A stretch of 64,000 nt of DNA from Candidatus Gastranaerophilales bacterium (GCA_944326555.1 CALVEK010000006.1:1-64000), one strand, 5' to 3'; positions 1 to 9,142 are shown, counted from the stretch's first letter. The notes: generated by a model from the sequence alone, not told the origin. Numbers and translations: made by a program.

Positions 1-210
1 CAGGCTATGCCTTGTTTAAAGGCAAAAACTTTTGAGGACAACTGGTGTCCATTTCATGGACATTTCAGTACTTTTGCTCAAACTAAAATACCGACTAAAA
101 TGGACAGTAAGAACCCTAATTCTATGGCATTTGAGGGGCTTTACTCAAAGTATTCGCAATTTCAAAAGTGCATGAAACAATACAATTGTCTGAATTTAAG
201 TCTGCAATAA
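1..210 (+). CDS. Possible 3' end of an unknown gene (partial, doubtful)
   Basis: The frame is open from the first base of the window to a stop at 208-210, giving about 69 residues that may be the C-terminus of a longer protein starting upstream. The residues (Cys, Phe, Lys and Asn rich) match no family I recognise. There is no ribosome binding site before the internal ATG at 7. It could equally be chance. Its main interest is that it lies just beyond the terminator of the tRNA-Ala gene on the other strand. Confidence 0.2.
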   Translation, partial: QAMPCLKAKTFEDNWCPFHGHFSTFAQTKIPTKMDSKNPNSMAFEGLYSKYSQFQKCMKQYNCLNLSLQ

Positions 211-242
211 TTTCTTCAAAAGATAGGTGTATTGAAAGCATT

Positions 243-269
243 AAAAAAGAGCCTAAAGGCTCTGTTTTT
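243..269 (-). terminator. Rho-independent terminator of tRNA-Ala
   Basis: A perfect 6-bp stem (AGAGCC/GGCTCT, 248-253 with 258-263) closes a 4-base loop. It is flanked by A6 on one side and T5 on the other, so it can work in both directions. On the minus strand it lies about 25 bases past the tRNA 3' end. It could also end transcription of any plus-strand gene finishing near 210. Confidence 0.8.
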
Positions 270-290
270 AATGGTTCTAATTGTTTGTAT

Positions 291-366
291 TGGTGGAGGA
301 TAGGAGATTCGAACTCCTGACCCCCTGCGTGCAAAGCAGGTGCTCTACCAGCTGAGCTAATCCCCC
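291..366 (-). tRNA. tRNA-Ala (anticodon TGC)
   Basis: Read on the minus strand, a 76-base cloverleaf begins GGGGGAT and ends ATCCTCC-A-CCA, so the CCA tail is encoded in the gene. The 7-bp acceptor stem has one G-U pair. The D arm carries AGCTCAGCTGGTAGAGC, the anticodon stem CCTGC/GCAGG encloses loop TTTGCAC with anticodon TGC, and the T arm contains GTTCGAATC. All parts are intact. A terminator follows at 269-243. Confidence 0.98.
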
Positions 367-432
367 GAGGGTCTCTCTGTATTTATTATAATACATGCTA
401 ATTTTTATTTGTAAAGAAAAATTTTTTAATCT

Positions 433-1086
433 CTACAAATCTAAGCCAATTACGTCTATTTCTTTGTAATGAGAACGGACTTTACAGTTATAGCCCGTTT
501 TATCTGTTGCAATTATCAGACCCAAATACGCACCCAAAATAGCTTCTAATTGGGAGACGGGCAACATATTTGATGGCAGGTCATTAAACCCAAAACGAAA
601 TTTGAGAGCAGTTTGTAACGACTTGCAATCAACAGGAGATCTATCTTTATAGACACCAGACAAACCTAACGATGATTTCAATTCATGGATATCATAGCGA
701 AACAAGTCCACCCCTGACTTTTTTAAATCGCAAAACACATCGCATCCACGATGCGAATAACGCTGAATCCAATCACTATCATGATTAATAAGCTCACTAC
801 TTTGAACTAACTGATACTCTCTTGACATCAATTTCCATTTTGCATTCAACATCAATGGGTTCTCCGGCATGGCAATCGTAAAAACAGCATTATGTTTACC
901 AACAAATCTTTTAAAAAAGAATCTTACATCTTCCATAGAAAACAATTTATCAAGAGTAATTATTTTTAGATTTTTGTCAATAACAGCAACACCAGTCTCA
1001 TTAGTAGAAGATGAGCCAAGAGAAATTCCGACAAAATATAACTTGTCAACAAACTTTTTGTTATTATCTGCATCAACTATTAACAT
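433..1086 (-). CDS. DUF429-like protein, putative RNase H-fold nuclease
   Basis: This 217-residue protein starts with a segment typical of the RNase H fold: a first strand with GISLGSS (about residues 20-26), then TGVAVID. A second acidic/proline segment (AMPENPLM, about 72-79) follows, then an RGCD motif, and near the C-terminus a helix with SQLEAILGAYLGL. That order resembles DUF429 proteins, which are predicted RNase H-like nucleases of unknown role. The match is by eye and the catalytic acids are not all certain. It lies 16 bases downstream of the membrane protein gene at 1103-1684 on the same strand, so the two are probably cotranscribed. No promoter is seen between them. Confidence 0.6.
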   Translation of the reverse strand: MLIVDADNNKKFVDKLYFVGISLGSSSTNETGVAVIDKNLKIITLDKLFSMEDVRFFFKRFVGKHNAVFTIAMPENPLMLNAKWKLMSREYQLVQSSELINHDSDWIQRYSHRGCDVFCDLKKSGVDLFRYDIHELKSSLGLSGVYKDRSPVDCKSLQTALKFRFGFNDLPSNMLPVSQLEAILGAYLGLIIATDKTGYNCKVRSHYKEIDVIGLDL

Positions 1087-1102
1087 AAATTATCCCAACA
1101 AT

Positions 1103-1684
1103 CTAATATATCGTTCTTCTTACAGAGCTAAAATTACCTCTGTTTCGGCTTTCATAAAGTTTTTCAAAATTATTTTGTACATCCTTATAATTCTTTATTG
1201 TAAGCTCAATAGACTTATTCACAACAAGAAACATTACAGGCAAAGACAAAAGTATAGTTAATATTGCAACAAACATATGTTTTGAAAACTTAATCAGATG
1301 AGCTTTTTGTTTTGCCGAATTTATATTTCCTCTATATTCTGAAAGAAGTTTATTGAATAATTTCGTTCTTTCTTCCATGGGAATCTTATCAAAAAATTCA
1401 ACATTTTCAGAATTCACCATAACAACAAACTTTTTTGCTCTTGGACCACTGTTGCGGACAACCGGCTTTTCTATAGCGGCATAAGGGTCAAACTCTTCAT
1501 TGGCGGCTGAAGCAAGACTACTGTCTCCCATAAGAGCAGCAGGACTTTGAGATAAAAAGCCTTCAGAATCATCTGTAAAATTACTCATGCTCCTAATTGT
1601 TGCTTGAAGTTTTTCTATCTCAAGTTTCTCATCAAAATCTATGTTATGAAAATCATCATTATTGTCGTACTGATTGTCTGACAT
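1103..1684 (-). CDS. Unknown single-span membrane protein
   Basis: A 193-residue protein of no family I recognise. The N-terminal 130 residues are hydrophilic, acidic and Asn/Asp/Ser rich. A single hydrophobic helix follows at about 133-155 (FVAILTILLSLPVMFLVV), then a short basic tail. This suggests a cytoplasmic N-terminal domain on a membrane anchor. The start is well supported by a GAGGTGAG ribosome binding site directly upstream of the ATG at 1684. It is the first gene of a likely two-gene operon with the DUF429-like gene. Confidence 0.7.
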   Translation of the reverse strand: MSDNQYDNNDDFHNIDFDEKLEIEKLQATIRSMSNFTDDSEGFLSQSPAALMGDSSLASAANEEFDPYAAIEKPVVRNSGPRAKKFVVMVNSENVEFFDKIPMEERTKLFNKLLSEYRGNINSAKQKAHLIKFSKHMFVAILTILLSLPVMFLVVNKSIELTIKNYKDVQNNFEKLYESRNRGNFSSVRRTIY

Positions 1685-1807
1685 CTCACCTCGCCACTGA
1701 CAGGCTGTTGTAATTCTGTAATGTTTTTGTGCTAAACTAAAAATATTATACTACATTATTTTTAAAAAATTGTACCTGAATTTGAAGTATTTTGTGCGGA
1801 GAGAAAA

Positions 1808-2845
1808 ATGTTTGATTTTGATAAAGCAAAACTTGAAAAAAATATTGAAAAGTTAAATGAACCCAGAGTTTTAATCATAGGAGATATGGGTATTGATGAA
1901 ATGGTTTACGGAGACACTGAAAGAATTTCAAGAGAAGCTCCGGTATTAATACTTCGACACTCAAATACCAAAATTATACTCGGACAAGCCGCTAACGCAG
2001 CACACAACCTTTCAACAATTAACGGAGGAAAGGTCTCTGCTATCGGTTTATATGGTGATGACTATTACGGCCCAATGCTTCTTGATGCGTTTAAAAAAGC
2101 AGGCATAAACACAGAATATATGGTAAAAGATGAATCAAGAACAACCACAGTAAAATCAAGAATCTCAGGCGCAAGTTTTCACTCTGTTACTCAACAAGTC
2201 GTAAGAATTGATAGAGTTGATGCCACACCTCCATCAAGAGAAATAGAAAATAAAATCATAGAAAATATAGAAAAAGCGATGCCTGAACACGATGCAGTAA
2301 TCCTATCAGATTATAATATAGGCCTATTGTCAGACAGAATAATTGAACAGACTATATCTATAGCAAAAAAATATAACAAAATCGTAGTAGCTGACGTTCA
2401 AAAAGATATGGCAAGATACAAAGGGGTTTACGCACTAACACCCAACCAACCTGATAGCGAAAAAGCTGTAGGCTACTTTATTAATGATAAAGAAACTTTG
2501 AATAAAGCCGGCGCAGATATTTTGAAAATGACTCAGGCTCAAGTTTTATTACTGACAAGAGGTAGTGAAGGTATGGCTGTATTTGAACAGAATAAAGACT
2601 TACATACAGACGTACCTGTATTTAACAAAACAAATGTTTTTGATGTAACAGGAGCCGGAGATACCGTTGTTGCTTCCTTTACATTGGCACTAGCTTCAGG
2701 TGCCGAGCCCAAATATGCAGCTATTATCGGAAACATTGCCGCCAGCATTGTAATTCGTTCTTTCGGTTGTGCTACAACAACTATTGAAGAAATGAAACAA
2801 AGTCTAAATAAAATGAATATGGATAATTACACGATAAAAGTATAA
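1808..2845 (+). CDS. hldA: D-glycero-beta-D-manno-heptose-7-phosphate kinase (HldA/RfaE domain I)
   Basis: A PfkB-fold sugar kinase of 345 residues, the usual size of a stand-alone HldE kinase domain; the nucleotidyltransferase half of HldE is absent. It should phosphorylate heptose-7-phosphate at C1 for ADP-heptose, the precursor of LPS core heptose. Visible features are the N-terminal RVLIIGDMGIDEMVYG strand with ISREAPV, the substrate motif GQAANAAHNL, and the PfkB signature DVTGAGDT with catalytic Asp285. The ATG follows GGAGAG. Downstream genes on the same strand (DUF4330, O-antigen-ligase-like) fit an envelope-synthesis cluster. Other PfkB sugar kinases are possible, but the N-terminal segment is characteristic of the RfaE type. 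Confidence 0.87.
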   Translation: MFDFDKAKLEKNIEKLNEPRVLIIGDMGIDEMVYGDTERISREAPVLILRHSNTKIILGQAANAAHNLSTINGGKVSAIGLYGDDYYGPMLLDAFKKAGINTEYMVKDESRTTTVKSRISGASFHSVTQQVVRIDRVDATPPSREIENKIIENIEKAMPEHDAVILSDYNIGLLSDRIIEQTISIAKKYNKIVVADVQKDMARYKGVYALTPNQPDSEKAVGYFINDKETLNKAGADILKMTQAQVLLLTRGSEGMAVFEQNKDLHTDVPVFNKTNVFDVTGAGDTVVASFTLALASGAEPKYAAIIGNIAASIVIRSFGCATTTIEEMKQSLNKMNMDNYTIKV

Positions 2846-2873
2846 ACAAGAATTCGTTACTGAGGAGAAAATT

Positions 2874-3548
2874 ATGAATATCAAAGAATTAAAACCGTTG
2901 GATTATATTATAATAGTAGCTGTTATTGCAGTAATAGCCATTGGTGTGCTTGTTTTCTTAGGCAAAAACAAATTTTCAAAATCACCTGTTGAAGCAACTA
3001 AAAAAATTGCTTTTCAAGTTATGCTAAAAAGCGTATCTGTAACAGATTCAAAAATGCCATTCAAAATAGGAGAAGAATCTTTTATAACAATCAGAAATGT
3101 ACCTTATACAAAATTACAAATTGTAGATGTACTTTACCAAACAAAAAAAACAATTCTTCCAATAAATAATCCACAACAGCCTTTTGTTGTTATCGATGAT
3201 TATGCCCAACCTTACCAATATGACTTCATTGTTACATTGGTTGATGATGCAAAAATAACTAAAGATGGTGCTGTTGTTGGCGGCAATAAAATAAAAATTG
3301 GAATGCCTATAGTGCTTGAAGGCTTTAATTATAGAGTCGGTGGAACAATATCAAATGTACAAATTCTTGAAGACAAAGAAGTCGAAGCAATAAATAAATT
3401 TGTTCAAGAACAAAAACTCCTGCAAAATATGGAAGAAGCGCAAGCAACACCTGTGAAAAACACAGCAAATGAGTCATCACAGGCGAAATCAGAGTCGGAA
3501 AATAAAGATACAAACAAGGAAGAAGCACCAAAACAAACTGTTAAATAG
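2874..3548 (+). CDS. DUF4330 family membrane-anchored protein
   Basis: A 224-residue protein with one N-terminal transmembrane helix (about 11-30), a beta-rich outside domain of about 150 residues, and a Glu/Lys/Thr-rich disordered tail. The body (segments such as IGEESFITIRNVPY and GNKIKIGMPIVLEGFNYRVGG) matches DUF4330, a family I know mainly from Cyanobacteria with no established function. The start is supported by GAGGAG upstream. It lies 28 bases after hldA and 11 bases before the O-antigen-ligase-like gene, so all three probably form one transcript. Confidence 0.75.
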   Translation: MNIKELKPLDYIIIVAVIAVIAIGVLVFLGKNKFSKSPVEATKKIAFQVMLKSVSVTDSKMPFKIGEESFITIRNVPYTKLQIVDVLYQTKKTILPINNPQQPFVVIDDYAQPYQYDFIVTLVDDAKITKDGAVVGGNKIKIGMPIVLEGFNYRVGGTISNVQILEDKEVEAINKFVQEQKLLQNMEEAQATPVKNTANESSQAKSESENKDTNKEEAPKQTVK

Positions 3549-3559
3549 AGTCTTGAATT

Positions 3560-4945
3560 ATGCAATCAAAAATATTTGAATTAAAAAATAATTTTTTTAA
3601 TGTTGTTCAAAACAAGTTTGAAAAATTAACCGAAAAAAGTGTTATTCTAAAAAAATTAGCAGAGAGAATTGATGACATAATTCTGTTATTTATGTCGATT
3701 ACTCTTTTTGTTTCTACATTTATGCAAAGTGAGCAGATTGGACTTTTTGCAATTTTGATGGTTTTGCTCACTGTATTAAAATTGTTCATAAAGAAGGGTT
3801 CAAAAATCAACTGGAAAAGTTGGGATACTGCAATTTTTGTCTATTTTGTAATATGCTTCATAAGTACAATAAACTCTACATTGCTGCCACAAAGTATCCA
3901 TGGCTTTTTAAAAACAGTCATATACATATTGTACTATTACAGTGCTGCAAATTATTTTCAAACGAATCAAAGCAAAATTAAATATGTAATATACTTAGTT
4001 AGCATATTATGCGGAATTGAAGCAATTATTGCAATATACCAAAACTTTGCAGGAGTTGAACAAATTTCAACATGGCAAGATTCTAACTATATAAACCCTG
4101 AAGATGCAATTGCAAGGGCATACGGAACACTAAAGCCGTACAACCCTAATCTTCTTGGAGGGTATTTGTTGGCAGGAATTCCTTTTGTAACAGCATGCGC
4201 ATCTATTTGCTTAATAAAAAAGCAATTGAAATCTTTTTGGCTAAGTATAACAATATTTGCTTTATGCTCTTTTGCCGTATTTCTAACAGGTTCAAGAGGA
4301 GCATATCTCGGCTTGGGTGCAATTGTTGGCGTCGGTGTACTGCTAATCGGACTTATTCTAAGGGCAGATTTTAAACAAGCAGAAAAAATTAAATCACTTT
4401 ACAAAAAATCAGTAATAGCAATATTGGGACTCTTTGCATTGGTTCTTGTTGCAATACCTAAAATAACAAAACGCCTTTTATCTATATTTATACTGAGAGG
4501 TGATTCATCAACATCTTTCAGAATGAATGTATATCACTCTTCTTGGCAAATGTTTTGTGATAATTTTATCCTCGGAATAGGCGCAGGAAACCAAACATTC
4601 AGAGAAATCTACGGCCTGTATATGATTACAGGGTTTGATGCATTGAGCACTTATTCCGTACCTTTAGAAATTGCGGTTGAATCAGGAATATTTGGTTTAA
4701 TATCTTTTCTGACTTTTATCATTTTGCTATTGATAAGTGCATTTAAATTTATCATTAAAAGTTCACCAAACGACCTAGGTAATAAGTTAATAGTAGCGTC
4801 TATGATATTAACAATTACGGGTGTGATGATGCATGGAATGTTTGATACAATATATTTTAGACCACAAGTGCAATTTTTGTTCTGGACAATGATTGCAATA
4901 GGTTCGTCAAAACTATGTAATCAACTAACAATTAATAACCAATAA
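3560..4945 (+). CDS. O-antigen ligase / IctB-type polytopic membrane protein
   Basis: A 461-residue protein with about 10-12 transmembrane helices. A large loop near 340 contains GIGAGNQTFREIYG, typical of the Wzy_C/O-antigen ligase domain, where the periplasmic loop carries the active residues. An earlier NPNLLGGYLL segment and FLTGSRGAYLGLG are also shared with the cyanobacterial IctB group of this superfamily. Family members attach or polymerise undecaprenyl-linked sugars at the outer face of the inner membrane; a bicarbonate role once proposed for IctB is not established. Next to a heptose kinase, glycan ligation is the more likely job. Confidence 0.78.
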   Translation: MQSKIFELKNNFFNVVQNKFEKLTEKSVILKKLAERIDDIILLFMSITLFVSTFMQSEQIGLFAILMVLLTVLKLFIKKGSKINWKSWDTAIFVYFVICFISTINSTLLPQSIHGFLKTVIYILYYYSAANYFQTNQSKIKYVIYLVSILCGIEAIIAIYQNFAGVEQISTWQDSNYINPEDAIARAYGTLKPYNPNLLGGYLLAGIPFVTACASICLIKKQLKSFWLSITIFALCSFAVFLTGSRGAYLGLGAIVGVGVLLIGLILRADFKQAEKIKSLYKKSVIAILGLFALVLVAIPKITKRLLSIFILRGDSSTSFRMNVYHSSWQMFCDNFILGIGAGNQTFREIYGLYMITGFDALSTYSVPLEIAVESGIFGLISFLTFIILLLISAFKFIIKSSPNDLGNKLIVASMILTITGVMMHGMFDTIYFRPQVQFLFWTMIAIGSSKLCNQLTINNQ

Positions 4946-4966
4946 GAATGGTAAGGAATTTAATAA

Positions 4967-6166
4967 ATGAAACTTTCTAAAAGAATAACATTATCAATAC
5001 TATCACTTATAGGATTCATAACATCGATAAAATTGGCAATGATATATATCGATGCAAACTTTAACCCGTATGCATTATCAAGTTTTTGTTCAATAAATGA
5101 CCTAATTGATTGTGATGGAGTAGCAAAAACAACACACTCACAGTTTTTTGGTATACCTTTAGCTTTTTGGGGACTGTTTTTATACTTTGTATTTTTATTC
5201 TTCACATTTGCCGATAAAATTTACAATATACAAATTAAAAATTTTAGAATCTTTGGATTCGTTGAAGTTTTCAAAAAGCCGGAATCATATATCTGTGCTC
5301 TAGGCATAATCGCTTTTGCCATATCAATGAGTTTAGCATTTATATCGATATTCGAAATTCAAAAAATATGTATACTATGCTTTTTTACATATATCCTAAA
5401 TTTAATTATAGGTTTAATCGCAAAACCTGCTGATGAAAACTATTTACAAGTATTTAAAACAAGTTTTGTTGATTTTATATCTGCTTTAAAAATAAAAAAA
5501 TATGCAATTGCGTTTTCTGTTCTTGTAATTTTAGCAGCAGGATTTTTGACTTATACAACAATAACATACGTATTTGCACCGCAAGTAAAGTTACAAAAAG
5601 AGCTTGAATATTATTCAAAACCGAATGACGATTACAAAGCATCGGGTAATATTTTGGGTGATCCCAAAGCAACTCTTGTTGTACATGAATATACGGATTT
5701 TCAATGTCCATACTGTTTTGTTCTAAACACAATGATTATGAGAGCAGTAACAGAGTTAAAGAATGTCAAATTTATACATCACAATACACCATTGGATGCA
5801 GCCTGCAATCCTGCATTAAAAGATTCAATGCACCCCGGATCTTGCAGATTAGCAAAATATGTAATAGCTGCAGGCAAACAGGGTAAATATTGGGATATGA
5901 ATAACTTGCTCTTTGATAAGGAATTTGAAACAGAAGATGCACTGTTAACAGAAGCTGCAAGAATAGGTCTTGATACAAGAAAACTTAAAGAAGATGCCTA
6001 CTCTGATGAAACTGCGGCAGAATTAAAAAAAGAAATCCAAGAAGCAATAGATTTGGGCATAGACGGAACACCGGCTATCAGAATCAATCAAGAAACAAAG
6101 ATAGGAATTATGCCATACGAAGAATTAAAAGAAAAACTAATTAAAGCGGGAGCAAAAGAAAGATAA
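4967..6166 (+). CDS. Fused VKOR - DsbA-like thiol oxidoreductase
   Basis: A 399-residue fusion. Residues 1-150 form a vitamin K epoxide reductase domain with the loop pair Cys41/Cys49, the motif FGIPLAFWGL, and the quinone-side pair Cys135-x-x-Cys138. After a further membrane helix (about 180-205) comes a periplasmic thioredoxin domain of the DsbA/DsbG type, with active site Cys247-Pro-Tyr-Cys250 and a GTPAIRI cis-Pro loop. The VKOR half should reoxidise the DsbA half, so one protein makes disulfides in envelope proteins. Such fusions are well known in Cyanobacteria. It lies 21 bases after the ligase-like gene and 3 bases before queH. Confidence 0.9.
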   Translation: MKLSKRITLSILSLIGFITSIKLAMIYIDANFNPYALSSFCSINDLIDCDGVAKTTHSQFFGIPLAFWGLFLYFVFLFFTFADKIYNIQIKNFRIFGFVEVFKKPESYICALGIIAFAISMSLAFISIFEIQKICILCFFTYILNLIIGLIAKPADENYLQVFKTSFVDFISALKIKKYAIAFSVLVILAAGFLTYTTITYVFAPQVKLQKELEYYSKPNDDYKASGNILGDPKATLVVHEYTDFQCPYCFVLNTMIMRAVTELKNVKFIHHNTPLDAACNPALKDSMHPGSCRLAKYVIAAGKQGKYWDMNNLLFDKEFETEDALLTEAARIGLDTRKLKEDAYSDETAAELKKEIQEAIDLGIDGTPAIRINQETKIGIMPYEELKEKLIKAGAKER

Positions 6167-6169
6167 ATA

Positions 6170-6724
6170 ATGAAAGAAAAAATTCTTTTGCACGCCTGCT
6201 GTGCGGTTTGCATGGCTTATCCTATAGAATATCTTAAAGAAAACTACGAACCCGTAGTTTTCTTTTGTAATCCAAACATATACCCCGAAGAAGAATATTT
6301 AAGAAGAAGAAACGAATTAATCAAATATTGCGAACAAAAAAATTATAAATATATATTAGACGACTATGAACCGGAAAAATGGTATGCCTATATAGAAGGT
6401 TTAGAAAAAGAACCGGAAAAAGGATTAAGATGCAATAAATGTTTTGAATACAGGCTAAATAAAGCAGCACAAAAAGCAACTGAGCTTGGAATAAATGTTT
6501 TTACAACAACCCTGAGCGTTAGTCCGCATAAAATTTCCAAAAATATTTTTATAGCAGGAAACAATGCTGCAAATATTTTTGGAATAAAATTTTTAGAATT
6601 TGACTTTAAGAAACAAAACGGATTCTTAAAAACAATGCAAATATCAAAAGAGAATAATTTTTATCGTCAACAATATTGCGGATGCGAATATAGTATAAGA
6701 AAAAATACAGAACAAATACTATAA
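6170..6724 (+). CDS. queH: Epoxyqueuosine reductase QueH
   Basis: A 184-residue protein of the former DUF208 family, which reduces epoxyqueuosine to queuosine in tRNA as a non-homologous substitute for QueG. The N-terminal HACCAVC motif (residues 8-14), the middle RCNKCFEYRL segment and the C-terminal YCGCEYS pair supply the cysteines known to bind the Fe-S/metal site and make the redox pair. Length is normal. The start is 4 bases after the VKOR-DsbA stop, so translation is probably coupled. Confidence 0.93.
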   Translation: MKEKILLHACCAVCMAYPIEYLKENYEPVVFFCNPNIYPEEEYLRRRNELIKYCEQKNYKYILDDYEPEKWYAYIEGLEKEPEKGLRCNKCFEYRLNKAAQKATELGINVFTTTLSVSPHKISKNIFIAGNNAANIFGIKFLEFDFKKQNGFLKTMQISKENNFYRQQYCGCEYSIRKNTEQIL

Positions 6725-6740
6725 AACTAATGAAAGTATA

Positions 6741-6749
6741 TGCTATAAT
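6741..6749 (+). promoter_or_regulatory. Extended -10 promoter of the ROK kinase gene
   Basis: TGCTATAAT is a perfect TGnTATAAT extended -10 element. It lies 41 bases before the start codon of the ROK kinase, whose ribosome binding site GGAGAA follows at 6775. No convincing -35 is seen, as is usual for this promoter class. The element overlaps no gene. Confidence 0.7.
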
Positions 6750-6789
6750 GCATAATACAAAAGAAAAGGCAAATGGAGAAAAATATTAA

Positions 6790-7770
6790 ATGCCAAATTA
6801 TGCAATAGGTATAGATTTAGGTGGAACAAAAATATTAACAGGACTTGTTAACAAAGGAAACGGAGAGGTTCTGTATTCAATAAAACAAAAAACAGGCTCA
6901 GAAAAAGATGCAGAAACAATAATAGAAAAATTAAAACTATCTATAAAAGAATTGTTAGAAACCTCTCACTTTGATGTCTCACAGATAGATTCCATCGGCA
7001 TTGGGGCACCGGGGCAAGTTGACAGAGAAAAAGGGATTTTAATTTCCGCACCAAATCTTAACTGTGCAAACCTCAATATAAAAGCAATATTGGAAAGAGA
7101 GTTTTATATTCCGACATACTTGGGAAATGATGTAGGAATTGCAACGCTTGGAGAAATGAAATTTGGAGCAGGCGTAGGATTTAACAATTTTGTATGCATT
7201 TTTGTAGGTACAGGAATAGGTTCAGGCATTGCAGAAAATGGCAAAATCAGATACGGAGCAACAGGTACGGCAGGTGAAATCGGTCATATCATAGTAGATG
7301 CAGGGGGAAGACCTTGCGGATGCGGTGGTAACGGATGTTTAGAGGCTTATGCTTCACGTACTGCAATAGAAGCAAGAATTATGGGTGCACTAAAGAAAGG
7401 TCGCCCGTCAGTAATTACAGAATTCATGAGAGACGGCAAGGCAATAAGCTCAAAAATGATAAGAAAAGCTCTTGAGCATAAAGATGAGCTTGTTACACAA
7501 GTCCTTTTTGAAGCATCAGACTATTTATCTAACGGTATAGCAACTATTATAAACTTCTATAACCCTGAGTTGATTGTATTGGGTGGCGGCCTGATTGATG
7601 CTGTTGATGAGTTCTACCAAAGAACAATAGAAAAAGCAAAAACCAAAGCACTACCAATTCCGGCCAAGAAAACAGAATTTAAAAAAGCACAGCTCGGTGA
7701 TTTTTCGGGAGTAATCGGAGCGTGCTTTTTAGAAGATTTAAGTAAATCATTAAAAAAATCTCTTGCTTAA
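6790..7770 (+). CDS. ROK-family sugar kinase, probable glucokinase
   Basis: A 326-residue ROK kinase without an N-terminal helix-turn-helix, so an enzyme and not a NagC/XylR repressor. It has the ATP-binding DLGGTK (9-14), catalytic Asp114 in GND, the phosphate loop VGTGIGSG (139-146), the EIGH sugar-binding motif (163-166), and the zinc motif C-G-C-GG-NG-C-LE (Cys176, Cys178, Cys183). Glucokinase is the best guess, and Pgi and GAPDH are also in the window. The exact sugar cannot be read from the sequence. It is preceded by its own extended -10 promoter and ends exactly where the convergent gene at 7771 ends. Confidence 0.88.
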   Translation: MPNYAIGIDLGGTKILTGLVNKGNGEVLYSIKQKTGSEKDAETIIEKLKLSIKELLETSHFDVSQIDSIGIGAPGQVDREKGILISAPNLNCANLNIKAILEREFYIPTYLGNDVGIATLGEMKFGAGVGFNNFVCIFVGTGIGSGIAENGKIRYGATGTAGEIGHIIVDAGGRPCGCGGNGCLEAYASRTAIEARIMGALKKGRPSVITEFMRDGKAISSKMIRKALEHKDELVTQVLFEASDYLSNGIATIINFYNPELIVLGGGLIDAVDEFYQRTIEKAKTKALPIPAKKTEFKKAQLGDFSGVIGACFLEDLSKSLKKSLA

Positions 7771-9114
7771 TTAAGATAAAGTTGAACCGGATTTTTTCAA
7801 ATTAGATAAACTTGTTAAAGTTGAACTTAAAGATGATGATGCTTGTTGAACACCTTCTGTAGTTTTGCCTTGAGCCATAGAGGCTGCTGATGTTGTTGCA
7901 CCACCTGTCGCAGTTGTTCCAACACCAACAATTTCAACTACTTTACCTGCTGCCATAGTAGGTATAAAGGCTTGCATTGTTACACCTGTTGCCGTAGTAA
8001 GAGTACCAACTGAAGTTGTAACAGTACCAACGGTCTGTGCTGTTTGAGCTGTCTTTTGTCCACCTTGATTTGTAGCTTTCTTAGAAGAAGCACTTGATTG
8101 AGTTTTTGCTAAAAAAGATGTAGTTGAGTATAACAAGCTGGTACTTGACTTTCTCAATGAATTTATTGAACTTGTATTAGACGAAATTGCAGATTGTTTA
8201 GAATCAAGCTGTGAAAAAAGATCATTAATCTTATCTGCATTTTTTCCTTTAGCTTGTGGCATTGAAGAAGCAAATGCATTCAAAGATGAACCTGCTGATG
8301 TTGCAGAATTAGCAGCATTAGCTTGTTGTGCTTGTTGAGATGTCTTTTGACCTTGAGTGTTGTTTTGAGCAGCAACTGCTGTTTCAGAAGTAGGAGCAGC
8401 TTGCTGAGCATTACCAGAAGGAAGCGAATTCATAGCAAAAATATTAGAATCGCCACCACCTAAATTTGATTGTTGGCCAAAACCTGCAGTTACACCTGAT
8501 GATTCTGAAGATTGAGAATCAGCACCAGCCGGTTGTTCCGGCATAGAAACAGGAGCTTGAGACTCATCATCAGCAGTAACTTCTTGAGGAGTATAAGTTT
8601 CTCCATCTTCTGCCATTAATGTAGCTATCTCATTATTGATGCTATCGGCTTCGCTTTCTAATGAATCATTTTCTGCTTTTTTCGCATCAATTTCATTATT
8701 GTTTTTTTCTATAGTAGAAGTAGCCGTTCTTTCTTTTGCCTTAACCTGTTGCGTCATTTGTTTTAACTGTTGTATATCATTTTCAGCAGTATCAGTTGCT
8801 TGATTTGCTGCAGCCTTTGCAGAATTTGCACTTTCTGTAGCAGCCTTAGCATCTTCTTTTGCTGATTCACCTTCTTGTAACGAATTAGCAATTTCGTTAT
8901 TAGAAGAAGTTCTTACAAAACCATCGTAGTTTTGGAAGTTAGAATCGTTAACTGTGTTATAGTTACCAGCATAAGAATAAAGACCATTGGATTTCAATTC
9001 CTTAGTTTCTTTAGCTTCTCTGGATTCTTGAGTGCTCTGTGTTTGAGCAACACCTTGTTGGCCTTGAACTTTTTTATCTGTTTCCGGTAATTTAATTTGG
9101 AAAGGATTGCCCAT
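7771..9114 (-). CDS. Unknown coiled-coil, Ala/Ser/Thr/Gln-rich protein
   Basis: A 447-residue protein of no family I recognise. After a short N-terminus (MGNPFQIKLP) there is a disordered segment, then an Ala/Glu/Lys/Asn heptad-rich coiled coil (about 80-155), a long Ser/Gln/Ala/Asn low-complexity stretch, and a Thr/Gly/Ala/Val-rich, mildly hydrophobic segment near 365-420 (such as TTATGVTMQAF). There is no signal peptide, and cysteine appears to be absent. This composition is seen in secreted or surface proteins and in filament or translocator proteins, but that is only a suggestion. Its leader closely resembles that of the gene at 17277-18524. The stop codon abuts that of the ROK kinase with no gap. 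Confidence 0.75.
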   Translation of the reverse strand: MGNPFQIKLPETDKKVQGQQGVAQTQSTQESREAKETKELKSNGLYSYAGNYNTVNDSNFQNYDGFVRTSSNNEIANSLQEGESAKEDAKAATESANSAKAAANQATDTAENDIQQLKQMTQQVKAKERTATSTIEKNNNEIDAKKAENDSLESEADSINNEIATLMAEDGETYTPQEVTADDESQAPVSMPEQPAGADSQSSESSGVTAGFGQQSNLGGGDSNIFAMNSLPSGNAQQAAPTSETAVAAQNNTQGQKTSQQAQQANAANSATSAGSSLNAFASSMPQAKGKNADKINDLFSQLDSKQSAISSNTSSINSLRKSSTSLLYSTTSFLAKTQSSASSKKATNQGGQKTAQTAQTVGTVTTSVGTLTTATGVTMQAFIPTMAAGKVVEIVGVGTTATGGATTSAASMAQGKTTEGVQQASSSLSSTLTSLSNLKKSGSTLS

Positions 9115-9142
9115 TTTTTACTCTCTTTCTTAGTTAACAACT

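Noticed and set aside
122-334. Minus-strand frame of 70 codons
   Set aside because: It runs through the tRNA-Ala gene and its terminator, so it cannot be a real gene.
869-1261. Plus-strand frame of 130 codons
   Set aside because: It is antisense to the DUF429-like and membrane protein genes, which have better composition and a ribosome binding site.
6790-7770. ROK transcription repressor
   Set aside because: There is no N-terminal helix-turn-helix, and the kinase motifs are complete.
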